Below are positions 42,846 to 54,536 of a stretch of 64,000 bases of DNA, in pieces (positions within the stretch are counted from its first letter, which is position 1; each line of letters starts with the position of its first letter). Source of the stretch: Castanea sativa (lineage: Eukaryota > Streptophyta > Magnoliopsida > Fagales > Fagaceae); contig NC_134013.1 in assembly GCF_040712315.1 (NCBI RefSeq), positions 13,241,001 through 13,305,000 on the forward strand, in the 5' to 3' direction. A model generated the notes under the pieces. It was given only the letters and a program-made list of their open reading frames with translations, was not told the origin of the DNA and did no database searches. A program made the translations under genes and the position numbers.

Positions 42846-43112
42846 TTATAATTTCTCCAAAAAATGGTCATCACAAATTATATTTATTAGATCATCACAA
42901 ATTATAAGTAAAATGGTCCTAAGGAATTTGACCATTGTTTTGTAGTTTAAATTTGGTTTAATTTTTTGATAAAATAGGTTTGGAAGACCATCTAAAAATC
43001 TTTCTTTCCAGTAGGGTAGTTTACCTACGTTCTTAGCAATAGCATTACTCTTTTGTAACAAACATATCTTGAAATCTCTAATTTTTTTTTTTTTTTTAGC
43101 ATTCGTGGACAC
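42846..43112 (-). pseudogene. Possible gag/coat-like relic of a retroelement
   Basis: An 88-codon frame contains LPYWKERFLDGLPNLFYQKIK. This recalls the W-K-E-R-F-x-x-G-L-P core of gag/coat-like regions in plant retroelement 'enzymatic polyproteins', including pararetrovirus-like ones. The neighbouring zinc finger, protease and RT are missing, and the start is not convincing. It is a decayed fragment at best, and the similarity rests on one motif. Confidence 0.3.
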
Positions 43113-43983
43113 CTTTCGGCTTGAGAAGATTTCAATAGTTTTATCTCTTATTATTTCTTAGCATGGAATTTCCTAGAAATTGTGTGTGTGAGACTACACG
43201 ATGCCTAGACTAATATATCTAACTCAGTACCAAACAAAAATTCCTAACTCCCTCTCTAATATCTATCCTTACTATTATTATTGTCATTAGTTTTAGGAGG
43301 AACGTTCTTCCTATAACCTAAAACTAACGAAGTGAGGGAAAAATCTTATATGCGTTGGTCTCATGAGGCTCATGTTTCATTGATCCACGTGTAGAAGATA
43401 CTTTTTTGGAGGTAGGGTTAAAAATATAAAAACAAAAATACTATTTTGATTTTTACATTTTAGGATCACAATTAATTTGGTTGCTGTTATTTTCAACTTG
43501 CAATTAATTTGGTCTATATATCATTAACTCACTAACAAAAATGCCTATGTGGCAAACGATATACATATGTGACTTCTAAAATAATACTACAAATTTTAGT
43601 TAAGGTAAAAAAATGCCACATCAGTTTTAATAAAAAAAATCAAGATCTTTAATTCTCTCTCTAACCTTTCCCTCTCTTTCCTCTAATATCTCATTCTCTC
43701 TTCCCAGCCGCCATCGCAACACCACCAACACCACCAGTCTAGCCGCCGCAATAGGCAAACACACCACTACCTTTACCACTTGTAAAACCCATCTATACCT
43801 TGTTCAGGACGAGTCCATTGTGGCCGACCCACCACCTCCACCCCTTTTGAACCCAGCAACTCATATGGGTTTTGATTGTTATTGTTGTTTTGGCTGGATC
43901 TCTCTATTACTCACTCATTGACTAGAGCTCAGATTTATGGTTTTGGCTAGATTTGTGTAAAAAAACTACATAGATCTATGGTG

Positions 43984-44166
43984 ACGTTGGCTCAAGAAAT
44001 AGGAGTTTCGAAAGCAATTTTTGAAAATGATGCTTTTACTATGAATCAAGCCATAAGCTCTGAAAAGAAGTGAGGTCAATTAATCATATTATTCAAGGCT
44101 TTCCAATCTGCCGATTTCCAGCACACCTGGCGAGAGAATAGCAAGGTAGCTCATGAACTGGTATAA
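43984..44166 (+). pseudogene. RNase H-like fragment captured in a Mutator-like element
   Basis: Sixty codons (one internal TGA, then a terminal TAA) read AQEIGVSKAIFENDAFTMNQ and later FQHTWRENSKVAHELV. These match the third acidic position (E-x-D) and the C-terminal R-E-x-N-x-x-A-H of RVT_3-type RNase H found in LINEs and host genes. Its position inside a long-TIR element suggests capture. Confidence 0.55.
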
Positions 44167-44294
44167 ATGACCTGAAGAATACCAATACGCAAATTTGGAA
44201 GGGTACAAAACCGTTTGGGGGTATTGCATGTTCTACAAGCTGTACCTTCTTTGTCTTTCTAATTAATGTGCTTTCATCTTTGAATTGAATGAAA

Positions 44295-44435
44295 ATTTTT
44301 TTTTTTGAGCATCCGCTCTTGGGATAACTTTTTATTATTAGACCAAGACATTAATCAATTTTTTGGTGTAAGATTTAACCCCAGATTTTTTATACAACCA
44401 TTAGATACTTACCAGTTGAGCTAACTGGAACCTAT
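44295..44435 (-). mobile_element. SINE with target-site duplication
   Basis: On the minus strand: box A TAGCTCAACTGG (44412-44423), box B GGGGTTAAATCT (44371-44382) and a terminal A-run (T-run at 44296-44306 on plus). The 13-base duplication gaattgaatgaaa lies on both sides (44282-44294 and 44436-44448). It is inserted in the Mutator-like element. Confidence 0.8.
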
Positions 44436-44634
44436 GAATTGAATGAAATTTCAATTTGGAATAAAAATAATATTTTTGATCTAATCTTTGATTTTTTGAA
44501 GGGAGAAATAATCGGGGAGAGAAAAAGGGAGAGTTGGTTGTTCTTTTTGTTTTTTGTTTTTGTTTTTAAATTTTAGCTGGTGTGGCATTTTTTGGTGGCT
44601 AAATTTTTATAATATTATTTTAAAGAGAAATGAT

Positions 44635-44800
44635 ATATCTACAATATTTTCACAACAAATCTCAAGTGGCAAATTGTTACTGGATGTTATTATTGGGGTA
44701 AAAAAGTAATCTTAGTGTTAGATTCAAATTTGAATCAATAACAATTAACCACTTATGATTTGTTATGAAAATGTTATGAAAGTATTGTGGACGTAACACT
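44635..44800. mobile_element. ~165-bp MITE, copy 2
   Basis: Inverted termini agagaaatgatatatctacaa and tattgtggacgtaacact. It matches the MITE at 3823-4002 in reverse orientation and is nested in the Mutator-like element at 43431-44988. Confidence 0.65.
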
Positions 44801-44988
44801 ATATAAGTATCATTTGTGCCAACAATGCAAACCGTTTGTCACGTAACTATTTTCTATTAGTGAGTTAATGATAGAAACTAAATTGATTGTAAATTGAAAA
44901 TAATAAGGACTAAATTTATTGCTACTAAAATGTAAGGACTAAATTGACTGTAACTCCAAAAAGTAAATACCAAAATAATATTTTTGCC

Positions 44989-46551
44989 AAAAATAAATAA
45001 AAAATTATTTAAAAAATAAGAATGTATTTAGATACCGCTTAAAATAATATTTAAATGTATAAATAGTTAATTGAAACTCAATTTTAAAATTGTTTTTTGA
45101 AAAAGAAAAAAAAAATAGTTTGTGGATCACAGTACACATGACCCTTTGACGCAAACGCAGCTGTATTCAAAACGATCACAAAGTAAATAAAGGGATCGTC
45201 TGAAAGTAATGGCAGTGGTAGTAATAAGTAATAAATGGGGAGGAGAGGGCATGCATTTCACAGAGAGAGGGAGAGAGCGTTAAAGAAGGGAATCTTCGTC
45301 TGACTGCAAACGTGATAGCAGGAAGTCCTTGTAATTAATGGTAAGCAGATTCCTTCCCTCTTAACACCCATCCAATTTCTGTTTCTTATTTAAGATTGGC
45401 CAACGCTCCCCACTTCCCACATTTACTCTTCTCGACCAACTTCTTGTTTGCTTCCCACCCAATAAGAGGAGCTGGGGTGTTTTTTTACCCTTCGGCCTTT
45501 CCTCCTGTTTATCTTTGCAACTTGTTTAATAGTAGTATATATGGAAGGAAATGTGGAAGATAATGATTCTCAAAAGGAAAAAAAAAAAAAAACGTTTTTT
45601 AAGAAGTTATTAAATATTTTTAGTCAACAAAGGATAGAATTGGAGTCTTATATATAATAGACATTGCTGTAAAGAGTTTGGTAGTTTTTACCTAATGGTC
45701 CTCCCATATGGGAGGAGGAGAAAGCTCTTACAAGAATATAGAGTGGATTTCTTTGGGAAATAATTTAGTAAATTTTTTGGATTGAAAGATTACTTGAGGT
45801 AGTGTATTGAAAGTTTGTTTGTTTTGTGAGTGTGAGAGTGGAATTGCGCATTAATTTTAGTAAGGTTTGTGCGTTAATTTTTGTGAGTGGAATTGTGAGT
45901 TTTGTGTGTGCAAGGTTTGTGCGTTAATTTGTGTTTGTGAGAGGTTTTTTATTTTATTTTGATAAGGTTTGTGAGTGATGTGAGGTTTGATTAATTGTTA
46001 TTATAATCCATGTTATTGATACTTTGATAGTGAATTTTAGTTGTGTTACCCATAGACATAGGCTTAAAGTCAGATGAATCACATTAAATATTGTTGTCTT
46101 ATGTGGATGTTTTAATTTATTGTTTATGCAAACACACAATGTATATGTGTGTGAATAGAATGAAAATAAAAGAAATTTTTAAGAATATATATTTTTTTAC
46201 ATTCTTTTGTTGAGAGGTTTAATGGAATGACAAATGTATTGATTTCTATTATGTTTTAGGGCAGAATATCGTTCCCTCAAAGGAATGTTTTTGTAATCTA
46301 TCCTTTATTGTATAAGGCAAATGAATCATATCATGAATGTGATTTATCATGAAGTTGAAGCAAAATCTTGTAAAAAAAGAAAGTTCATAGACTATATATT
46401 TACACAATTCTATAAATTTTTTTTAAAGCAACACTTCTATAATTCAGCACGGGGAAAAAAGAAAAAAGTGTAAAGAATGTTATAGATAATTTAAATGAGA
46501 ACGAAAAAAAAAATGTTAGTACAATGAAACTTGCTAGAAGCATATCTATAA

Positions 46552-46590
<39 letters not shown>

Positions 46591-47714
46591 TCCAATAAAA
46601 TTTTGGCATATCCTATATTCTTTTAATGGTAGTATATATATAGTTTCATACATAAATACAATCATGATAATGCGTAATGCTAGAATATATAGTTCCATAT
46701 GCAAAAACAATCATTATAAATGCTTATTAACAACTGCCATAATTATCAAATTTTATATTTAGACAAAATTAAAAGATATAAAAAATCATATTATGTTGAA
46801 TTTTATTTTTTATACATTAATTACATGACTTATTAATTGATTAGTGAAGATATACTTGTATTATGAAGTGTAAACACGGCTATTTTAATGGCAAGAGTCA
46901 ATAACTATGACGATGGTGACAACAATAATTAACACTGGTATCTATATGAAATTTGATAGTTGTATATATTCTTTGTGACACTGAATGTACTCTAACTCCC
47001 TCCTCTTTAAGGATATTAATTTTTGCTCCCTTTTTTTTATAATTCGATAATTATAATGGATGAGAGGAGATTTGAACCTTAAACGTTTTTGTTAAAAACT
47101 TTAAGAGGTGCTAATTGAGTTACAAATTTCTTGATGGTTTTTTTTTTCTCTTTTAAAAACAATGTTTACACATATTAATGTATATATATTGCAAAATAAA
47201 GTGCGGTATATGGGTACTTCATGTAGTAGAGAGGGAATTGTGAGTTAGACACAATTTTTTCCTTTTTTATTTTTTTGGCAAAGGTGAGGAAGAGAAAACT
47301 TACTAGCTAGTTGCGCAATGTCTCTAAAAAAACTCATGTTCATTCCTAAGCATAACCCTAAGGCAAAGCATGCCCCTGACTTGTTTTGTTTTCAAAGGTC
47401 GTTCATAATACCCTATAGTGTTCTTAGATTTTAGGATACAAAATATAAGCATTATATGGGCCTTCATAGTGGCTTATATTCGTTGAGAACATTACACACA
47501 TATAGATAGATAGAGACATATATCGTTGAAGAATATCACACACATATTTTTCTCTCTCTATCTGTCAATCTTTTTGTTTTTTTCATCAGAGGGAGAGAGA
47601 GAGAGCTTCACAAAATAAGCTATAGAAATATATACAAACCTCAATATGATTCGCTTGCTTTTGATTCATGACTGATATTCCAAGTTCCAACTCAAAAATA
47701 GGTGAGAGAAATCA
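44989..47714. other. Intergenic region downstream of MIR171
   Basis: No coding gene. It contains a GA-rich segment followed by a donor-like atggtaagc (45339-45347), G/T-rich 'ggtttgtgcgttaattt' repeats at 45863-45935, and (TA)n at 46559-46584. A SINE-like relic lies on the minus strand at about 47035-47140 (box B-like ggtttaaatct, box A-like aactcaattagcac). Confidence 0.4.
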
Positions 47715-47850
47715 TGAAAAAGCACTATGATATTGGCACGGCTCAATCAAAGACACAAGTACTGCATAACCATGACTATAACTTAAGCTTTTTGCCATGA
47801 AATGCGTACTTCTTTCTGAATGAGCGGGGCCAATATCAGAGTAACTATTT
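47715..47850 (-). ncRNA. MIR171: MIR171 precursor
   Basis: The 3' arm on the minus strand (47749-47729) holds a 21-mer, TGATTGAGCC followed by GTGCCAATATC, the conserved plant miR171. The 5' arm (47835-47815) reads TATTGGCCCC followed by GCTCATTCAGA, the expected star strand with 2-base 3' overhangs. The arms extend as tgatattgg... and ...ccaatatca around a ~65-base loop. Known function: miR171 cuts mRNAs of HAIRY MERISTEM/SCL6-type GRAS transcription factors, controlling meristem maintenance, branching and chlorophyll synthesis. A TATA box sits 75-82 bases upstream. The precursor ends are approximate. No host gene overlaps, so it is an independent unit. Confidence 0.92.
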
Positions 47851-47924
47851 CAAACACAAAACATATTCGATATGCTCATTCTTTGCTTGTCCCTCGTAGT
47901 AGCTTCTTTAAACGTTGTTGGAAC

Positions 47925-47932
47925 CTATATAG
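47925..47932 (-). promoter_or_regulatory. TATA box of MIR171
   Basis: CTATATAG on the minus strand in the context gggctatataggttcc. A start about 30 bases downstream (near 47895) would place the hairpin in the first 50-180 bases of the transcript, as in other plant MIR genes. Confidence 0.6.
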
Positions 47933-49344
47933 CCCGCGAAAGAAGAAGAAGACAAAGGATGCGATGAAAGGAGAGTTGTGAAGTGTTGAGCAAAAATGGG
48001 AATATCACGGATCGAATTTATGGAGAAAGCAAGAAAGAGAAAAAAAAAAAAGGGTTTGCTTTGCAGGGTGTAATAAAACCCATGCACTGCCAAAACCAAA
48101 TAGAAGGACCAAAGCATTTAATAGCACCCCACGTTTCACCACAATATTCTCTCTTCCTCACCTCGCCCTCTCTCTGATACCAAAACTACAGGCCCCAATT
48201 AATAAGGGAATCACTCAGTAATTCTGAAGAAATTCCAGAGGCAGCACAGATACAACATTAATAAGGGAATCGCCTCCCATATGGCCATAACTCTCTTTCT
48301 CATTCTAGCTCTTTCAAATTATCTTAATTACCATTTGTGAATCTCTGACTATTTAGCTTCCTAATTTTGTATGGATTTTACTCATTAAATTTATTGTAAC
48401 ATTCACTTATTTAATTATTAGCTTATTGGAGTCGGCTAATCACAATATTATATTCATTATCTCATTAATTTATAAATATTTTATAATAATGTCTGATTAA
48501 TAAATATTTTTAGGGCATTTGTTAATAAACTATTTTAGAAATGTTTTATACCATTTATATAAACATTGAAAATGTTGTTAAAAAAAAAGAAATAGTTGTT
48601 TTTTTCTTTTCCAATAAAATTTTTTATAAAATGGTTCATTAATAAATTTTTTAGTGTATCTATTAGTAAAATCCAAATTCTTATATATAATATAACTTTA
48701 GCATTTTTCTTTCAAAAAAGTTAACGGTTTCCCTAAAGCTATTGGTTTAGAAATTATTTTTAAAAACATTTTATGGAAAAATGATAAAGCAATTCATTTT
48801 TTTTTATGGTTTTTTATTATTCTCATAAAAATTATGTAAAAACTTTTTAAAGATGGTTTATTAACAATAACCTTAAGAGTATTCATTAACATGACTATTT
48901 TTCTTTTGTCTTTTAACTATATTTAGTTATCGACAGAGAGTAACTTTAGTGTGCTATCTCAGTTATTACTGCCACTATGCACAAGATAGATTTAGTTAAG
49001 TTCAAACTTTTACTACCTACGAGCTTGTGACCAGCATGGAATAATAAATAGCTCAATCAGAATATATCAAATAAAAATTTATATCAATAAATTTTTTTCT
49101 ATATGAATTTTTAATGGCTTAGATGATATTTTCTTATACAAGTTAAAAGAAACTTAACATATGCCTGAATTAATGGGGGAAGTAGAGCAAATAGTATTTA
49201 GTATTTTCTTAAAACTTTTAGTGATGAAATTCTAGCAGGAAAAGTCGTCTTTTACATTCAAAAAGTTAAAACTTTAATGAATAAATTTCGAAGGGGAAAA
49301 AAACACAGTTTAACTAAGTGATGATGTTTCATACCCACAGTGGC
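47933..49344. other. MIR171 upstream region and AT-rich intergenic DNA
   Basis: 47933-48200 is the probable MIR171 promoter. The remainder to 49344 is very AT-rich, with no gene or delimited repeat seen. Confidence 0.4.
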
Positions 49345-49874
49345 TGTCATGCCCCGAACCCCAAATAGTCCAAAGCATGAGAAAAACATCTCAAAAGTAC
49401 CTGTAAATTTTTTTCTTTTTGACAATTCAATCCACATAAATCATATCAAGTACCAACATCAATAATTATCATAATAATTACATTTAATATACTCTCAAAG
49501 TAAGTCAGAACTCTAAGCATTAATTACAAGGACCGTTGGCAACAAAAGAATAGAGGTCTGAATAAATAATTACATATCAACAGCTTGTCCCATCAGTGGC
49601 AATAAAGTCACAACCACTATAACATACAAAAGAATAAGTCAAGCCTATTATAAGATGTACATCATCTAATGTCTCCATTACAAAAGTTCAGTCTCCATCA
49701 GTAGTTAGTCTAACTACTGTTAGCCATCAAAAAGCTCTCTCAAAAGATTGTTACCTACTCTGAAAAGTTTATAAAATAATGGAATGAGGCAAAGCCTAGT
49801 AAGTAGCATAATTAATGGGGGTGGGGGAAATGCAAGTTTCATCTTCAATAATAATAATATGACAAGAATGGTTA
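49345..49874. repeat. Left fragment of an unclassified repeat split by a Gypsy element
   Basis: It begins TGTCATGCCCCGAACCCC, a start common to plant dispersed repeats. It continues without interruption to the Gypsy insertion and resumes at 60591. Its end contains GGTTA (49870-49874), one copy of the Gypsy target duplication. No reading frame. Confidence 0.5.
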
Positions 49875-50513
49875 TGCACGTGTGAAAAATATAGTTAACG
49901 GGCTCGACCTATTTTTGGGCTTACAAACTATTTGTATTGTGGGTTTTAGGTTTCCTACTATGGGTGGCCCTTCGCCTGGAGACCCAGCCATTCACTTTAG
50001 ATTTTGCAAGCCTTTCTCTCTCTCACAAAGTCTTGAAATAGTCATTCTTCTCTGTGTGTTCTTCCCAGAATTGCCAACCCACCTTCCTCCTTCTTTTCTC
50101 CTATTTATAGGCTAAGATAAGTGGAGGTGTTATGATTACTCCCCCTCACTAGTGCGAATGGGGGTCCAATTCTATCATCTCTAAGTGGATGTTCCATCGG
50201 GAGAGGTGGTAATGGCATTGGAACTGATTCTCACCTCCAAAAGCCCACTCGGCAGCGATATTCCCGAAGGCACTACCGGGCGGCTGAGTACAAGGTGTCC
50301 TCAAGCGATAGCGCCTCCGACCAGGTTAAAGATGATTAAGAGGGGCCTGCTTTGGGTATCTAGGACGACGTAGTCTCATTTTAGCTCTTGGGCCCAAGTT
50401 GGGCCCTGAGGCATCTGGATCGAGGCTAAAGATCCGAAATGGGGACAGAGTCATATAATGTATCGGGAGGCTTGGGCCCAAGGTCCTTGGGGCCTGGGGC
50501 CCAGCCCTGTACA
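49875..50513 (-). repeat. 3' LTR of the Gypsy element (639 bp)
   Basis: On plus it starts tgcacgtgtgaaaaatatag and ends ccctgtaca. On the minus strand a polypurine tract (aataggggg) lies immediately before it at 50514-50525. It is shorter than the 5' LTR because it has one copy of a GC-rich ~35-base unit instead of three. Confidence 0.9.
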
Positions 50514-50790
50514 ATATCCCCCTATTAATTCGTGTTCGGATCCCGAGCATGAATCAAGTAAGACATGTGCCAGAGGCTCCTTGAGAAGCTCATGCATTAG
50601 TGACTGAACGGATAGGACATTCATTTATGTGCTCTTGAAAGGTACGTCATGCCAGACTGTCAGGTGTGACCGTTATCATAGCCTGACGATTCGTGAACCG
50701 AGGCAGCACGCGTGGCAGTTACAAAAAGAATTCAGAAAGTTTCTTCCCCCCCTTTTTTTTCATTAAATGCTCTTAACTCCATTTAGACCC

Positions 50791-50799
50791 TATAAATAG
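50791..50799 (+). promoter_or_regulatory. TATA box for the antisense reading frame
   Basis: TATAAATAG in a core-promoter-like setting (gaccctataaatagttccctc), on the strand opposite to the Gypsy genes. It lies 181 bases upstream of the antisense ATG at 50972. Confidence 0.5.
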
Positions 50800-50971
50800 T
50801 TCCCTCTGATTTCCCATACCACTCTTTACATCATTTTTCCTTCAGCTTCTTCCCTGCCAAGGATTCTCCTCTTGTGCATAAACACTCCACTCCAGATCAT
50901 CATTCTCTAGTGCCCAAATTAAGTTCTCTTTACTCCTTCCTTTCAATTTTTCTTCACTCCAGAGTTTAGGA

Positions 50972-53306
50972 ATGAGATACTCTCATCTTCTTGCACCTGG
51001 GGCTGCCTTGGCTGACTTTAGAGAAGCCTATGGCATCCCTGGGGATGTACATTACCTATTGTCACGATGGCGATATTGCTCTCGAGAAGGGCTCTGGCAC
51101 AAATGTAGTATTTTTTTCCCTTGATGGCTATATTAGAGGGTGGGGTTAGGTTTCCTGTGGACCCTCTCATTTTAGGTACCCTTAGGTTCTATGGCCTATG
51201 CCCTGACCAACTCCCTCCCCAATTTTTACCTAGTTGTGAGTTGTGTCAGTAGACTAAACCAAATATACGAGTTGCAACTGAACCATCACGACATCAACTT
51301 TATGTATAGTTTATGCAGTAATATTACGTTCGATTATTATTTAAAGACTAGCGACATGCGGGTACGGCTTATATCATGCCTTCTCGACTCTAATAGAAAC
51401 TCGGCGGGAGAATTCGTCCGGGTGAGCACCAATTGGCTTTTCGATGAGCTCCCCTGCCCACTTTTGCCGTGTGATGTTGTTCGGTACCGAGTATCTTTAA
51501 CTTGTTAATCATGTTTTACCCATGATTATTTTGCTCAGATAGGCACTAACCAGCTTTTATATTGTTTTGATGTAGAAAGCAAAAGGTTTAAGGCAGACCT
51601 TAGAGTAGTGCATGTGAGAGACTTGAATTTCATACTCTGGTCTGAAATATTTGTGCACTTCGACGGTTAGCTCCGGGCATCGCACCTTATTCTCGGTTGC
51701 AATCCCGTTTATACTACTTGGCAGCCCTTCGGGCCAGCTTTGTTGGTGGATAGCCTGTTGCTGTCGTACATTGACATTCGACACGCCAATTTTCTTTCGC
51801 CTTCCTTGAAAGTTGGTGAAACTCGGGACCTCGGCCCTAGGTATACTACAGCAGAAGATCTTGCACCGGTGAGAGACGAATCGGCTGAACGTGTGTCTCA
51901 AAGCTATAGAGTCCACGTACCCGTTAGAGAACCTGAAGCTCCGGTACAAATTGTTGAGCCGACAACAGCTGAATCCATACACTCAGAAGCCGAATCCAAT
52001 CCTGGGGAAGAAGAAATGGCGACAAGAAGGGTAATGACCATTGAATGATTTATGCCCAGTGCTCGATCAGCAGCTTGATGGCAAGAACCCCAGGGTAGGG
52101 ACCTAACTCCCCCTCCTCCCCCTCCCACCGGCCACTCTCATAAGAGACAACATACAGCTGAACAACCCGCCTCAGGTCCAAGGGATGCACCATCATGGAC
52201 TCCCTTCGAGCATCTGGTGGGATCTCTATCCGTGAGCCTCGTGGCGATGCTTGGCCGACCACACAAGTCGGGTCTCATGTTGCCTACACTTCGTGGCAGG
52301 GGCCAGGTTGGCAGACCACCTTCATGCTTGGCGACGAGCCGTTGCCAGTAACAGCCGGCGTAAGGACATGGGCATAGGGAGAAAGGGGGCAAGTGGCCTG
52401 AAGTTTGACCCAAGGACTGCTGCTGCCCGAAGAGGTATATTTCTTCTCAAGCGCGAACGATGAATCACTGGCCAAGCGTTTACAGTGTCATACTATAGCG
52501 GTTACACATTTTCCTATCCCTCTTCCATTTACTATGAAGCGCATGCATACTCCTTTTTCTTTACACTTACTCTCTTTATGCAATCAAGCCGCATAGTTTA
52601 CCCACTTTATTGACGGGAGGTTAAGGGAGGCTGCCGAAGACGCTGAGCGAGAAAAGGCTCTCAAGGATGTAGCGATGGCCACGACAAAGGACCAGACTAA
52701 AGCTGCCAAGGATGTTGAGAAAATGGCCCAAGCATCCGAGAAGGCTCGGGCGTTGGCAGAGAAAAGAAGGACAGAGATAGAGACAAAGCTCAGGGAGACA
52801 GAGCTTAAACTGGCGAAGGCAGAGAGCCTGAACCTCTCATGAGTTGATGAGATTGCTGACCTGAGGGCAGCTCTGGAGGCTTGTGAGAACAAATGGTATA
52901 ATGAAGGCGTTGCTGACGCGGAAAACTCCGCGAAGCCTATCATTCGCCAAGCTCAGAGGCACGGATTCAAGAAGGGGTGGTTGGCCACCCTACAAGCTAT
53001 GAGGGCTCTTGAAGATTCTCCATTAAGGAACCCTAACCAAATCCCCTTCCCGGATCCCACTCCCCCCGTCCAGTATCCCCTAAATGCCGATGATGAAGAA
53101 AAACTCCCAGCAAGAGGGAGTTGGTGCAGGAAATTGACTCCCACGTGGAGTTAGTTGACCTAGAAGTCACCAGCAGTCTCCGTGTTAGTGACCACCCCGA
53201 GGGTGCTCAAATCCAACTTCCCACAATAGTTCAGCCAACCAAGGACATAACCGGACAGCAAGCTGAGGGCGTAGCCCTTCTCCTGCCCACAGATCCCTCT
53301 GCTTAA
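50972..53306 (+). pseudogene. Antisense reading frame of the Gypsy element (Transposase_28-like)
   Basis: Plus-strand coding remnants lie between the integrase and the 3' LTR. The first segment, MRYSHLLAPGAALADFREAYGIPGDVHY, and ILEGGVRFPVDPLILGTLRFYGL belong to the 'putative gypsy type transposon' domain (PF04195). NFYLVVSCVSRLNQIYELQ and STNWLFDELPCPLLP follow in a shifted frame. A probable intron lies at about 51500-51575. The distal part is a charged coiled-coil-like region (52620-52900: AEREKALKDVAM, EKMAQASEKARALAEKRR) ending at 53306. Frameshifts near 51118 and 51215 and several stops break it. Its role is unknown; such antisense frames are described in other Tat elements. Confidence 0.65.
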
Positions 53307-53874
53307 TATTGGGATTCATAATCTGTCTTTTTACTTTTCTTTAGCTGAATTTCATTGCTCTTGTTTGGTTTGCCCATAGTCACCGGGCTGTGGTGACGAA
53401 ACAATGGTTTACTTTTGTGTTTTTCTTATTTGATTAGTTTTCTGGGTGTGACGATTGAACATTAGCCTTAGCTATTTTATAAATAATTACTACATTGTTA
53501 CTACTATGCCATGCCTTGTTAGTTTTTATTTGTTATTTTTCAGAATGCCCGGGTAGTCTAATCAAGGCCTGCCCTTATTTAGTGGTTGGGACAGGGCCGA
53601 AAAAGGTTTATTAGAGCCCTCTGTGCCTAGGGAAAGTTAGTATTAAGACTGTGTCTACTTGGCAATTATGAACGACCTAGGTGTATGCTGGTGTACTTAA
53701 TGAGAGTGAATGCCAAACTGTCGCATTTAAAAGGCCCTAGCATTAGGTTCCCAGTTTTTGTATGAAACATGAATGAGCCGGGCCTTCGTCGTTAGGAAAG
53801 CTTATTATGTGGTTCCCATCTTCCTGGTAGTTAAAATTAAATCGGGTAACAGGTTTTAACCTGAGTAAACTAGC
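53307..53874. other. Non-coding 3' region of the Gypsy element
   Basis: It lies between the antisense frame and the tandem repeats. No coding frame on either strand. Confidence 0.5.
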
Positions 53875-54375
53875 GAAAAGTTTTCACCTGCTCGATTATT
53901 TGGATCAGACCAAGTGGCGGGTTTCTATCCTTAAGCTCCTTAGTGTAACTTGATATAAGGTTTCCACTCGCTCCGTGATTAAGATCGAACCAGGAAGCAG
54001 GTTTCCGTTCTTAGAGTAATTTGATTTAAGGTTTTCGCTTGCCCGGCGATTGAGATTGAACCAAGAAGCAGGTTTCTGTCCTTAGAGTAATTTGATATAA
54101 GGTTTCCACTTGCCCAGTGATTGAGATCAAACTGAGAAGCAGGTTTCTGTCCTTATAAATAATTCAATATAAGGTTTCCACCTGCTCGGTGATTGAGATC
54201 GAACCGAGAATCAGGTTTCCATCCTTAGAGTAGTTTGATATAAGGTTTCCACCTGCTCAGTGATTGAAATCAAACCGAGAATTAGGTTTTTGTCCTTAGA
54301 GTAATTTGATATAAGGTTTCTACTTGCCCGGTGATTGAGATCAAACCGAGAAACAGGTTTTCGTCCTTAGAGTAA
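53875..54375. repeat. Tandem array, ~71-bp unit, seven copies
   Basis: Each unit contains 'aaggtttccac(c/t)tgc', 'gtgattgagatc(g/a)aacc', 'gcaggtttc' and 'ccttagagtaatttgatat'. Unit starts fall near 53885, 53957, 54027, 54098, 54170, 54241 and 54313. It lies just past the integrase end, in the 3' untranslated zone where Tat/Ogre elements often carry tandem repeats. Confidence 0.85.
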
Positions 54376-54536
54376 TTCGCCTTAGTTCTCCTCGCATTTG
54401 TTAACTGGGGTAAATAAGTTAACAACGATGGAATTATAAGTACAAATACACCTGCATGGATAAACATCACCCTTGTATTACTCAACATTTCATACATACA
54501 TCGTTATACTCAACCCATACTCCTGCACACTGATAG

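Larger units (their letters stand above)
43431..44988. mobile_element. Mutator-like non-autonomous element with ~150-bp TIRs and foreign inserts
   Basis: The left end (caaaaatactattttgatttttacattttagg...) and right end (...ctaaaatgtaaggactaaattgactg...caaaataatatttttg) are inverted repeats. They share 'caattaatttgg', 'tcattaactcactaac' and 'tatgtggcaaac' in order. The interior carries a C-rich segment (43705-43860), an RNase H-like relic (43984-44166), a minus-strand SINE and a MITE. Confidence 0.65.

Noticed and set aside
45230..45350. GA-rich stretch ending ATG|GTAAGC, possibly a first exon
   Set aside because: No downstream coding exon could be found in the window; one donor-like site is not enough.
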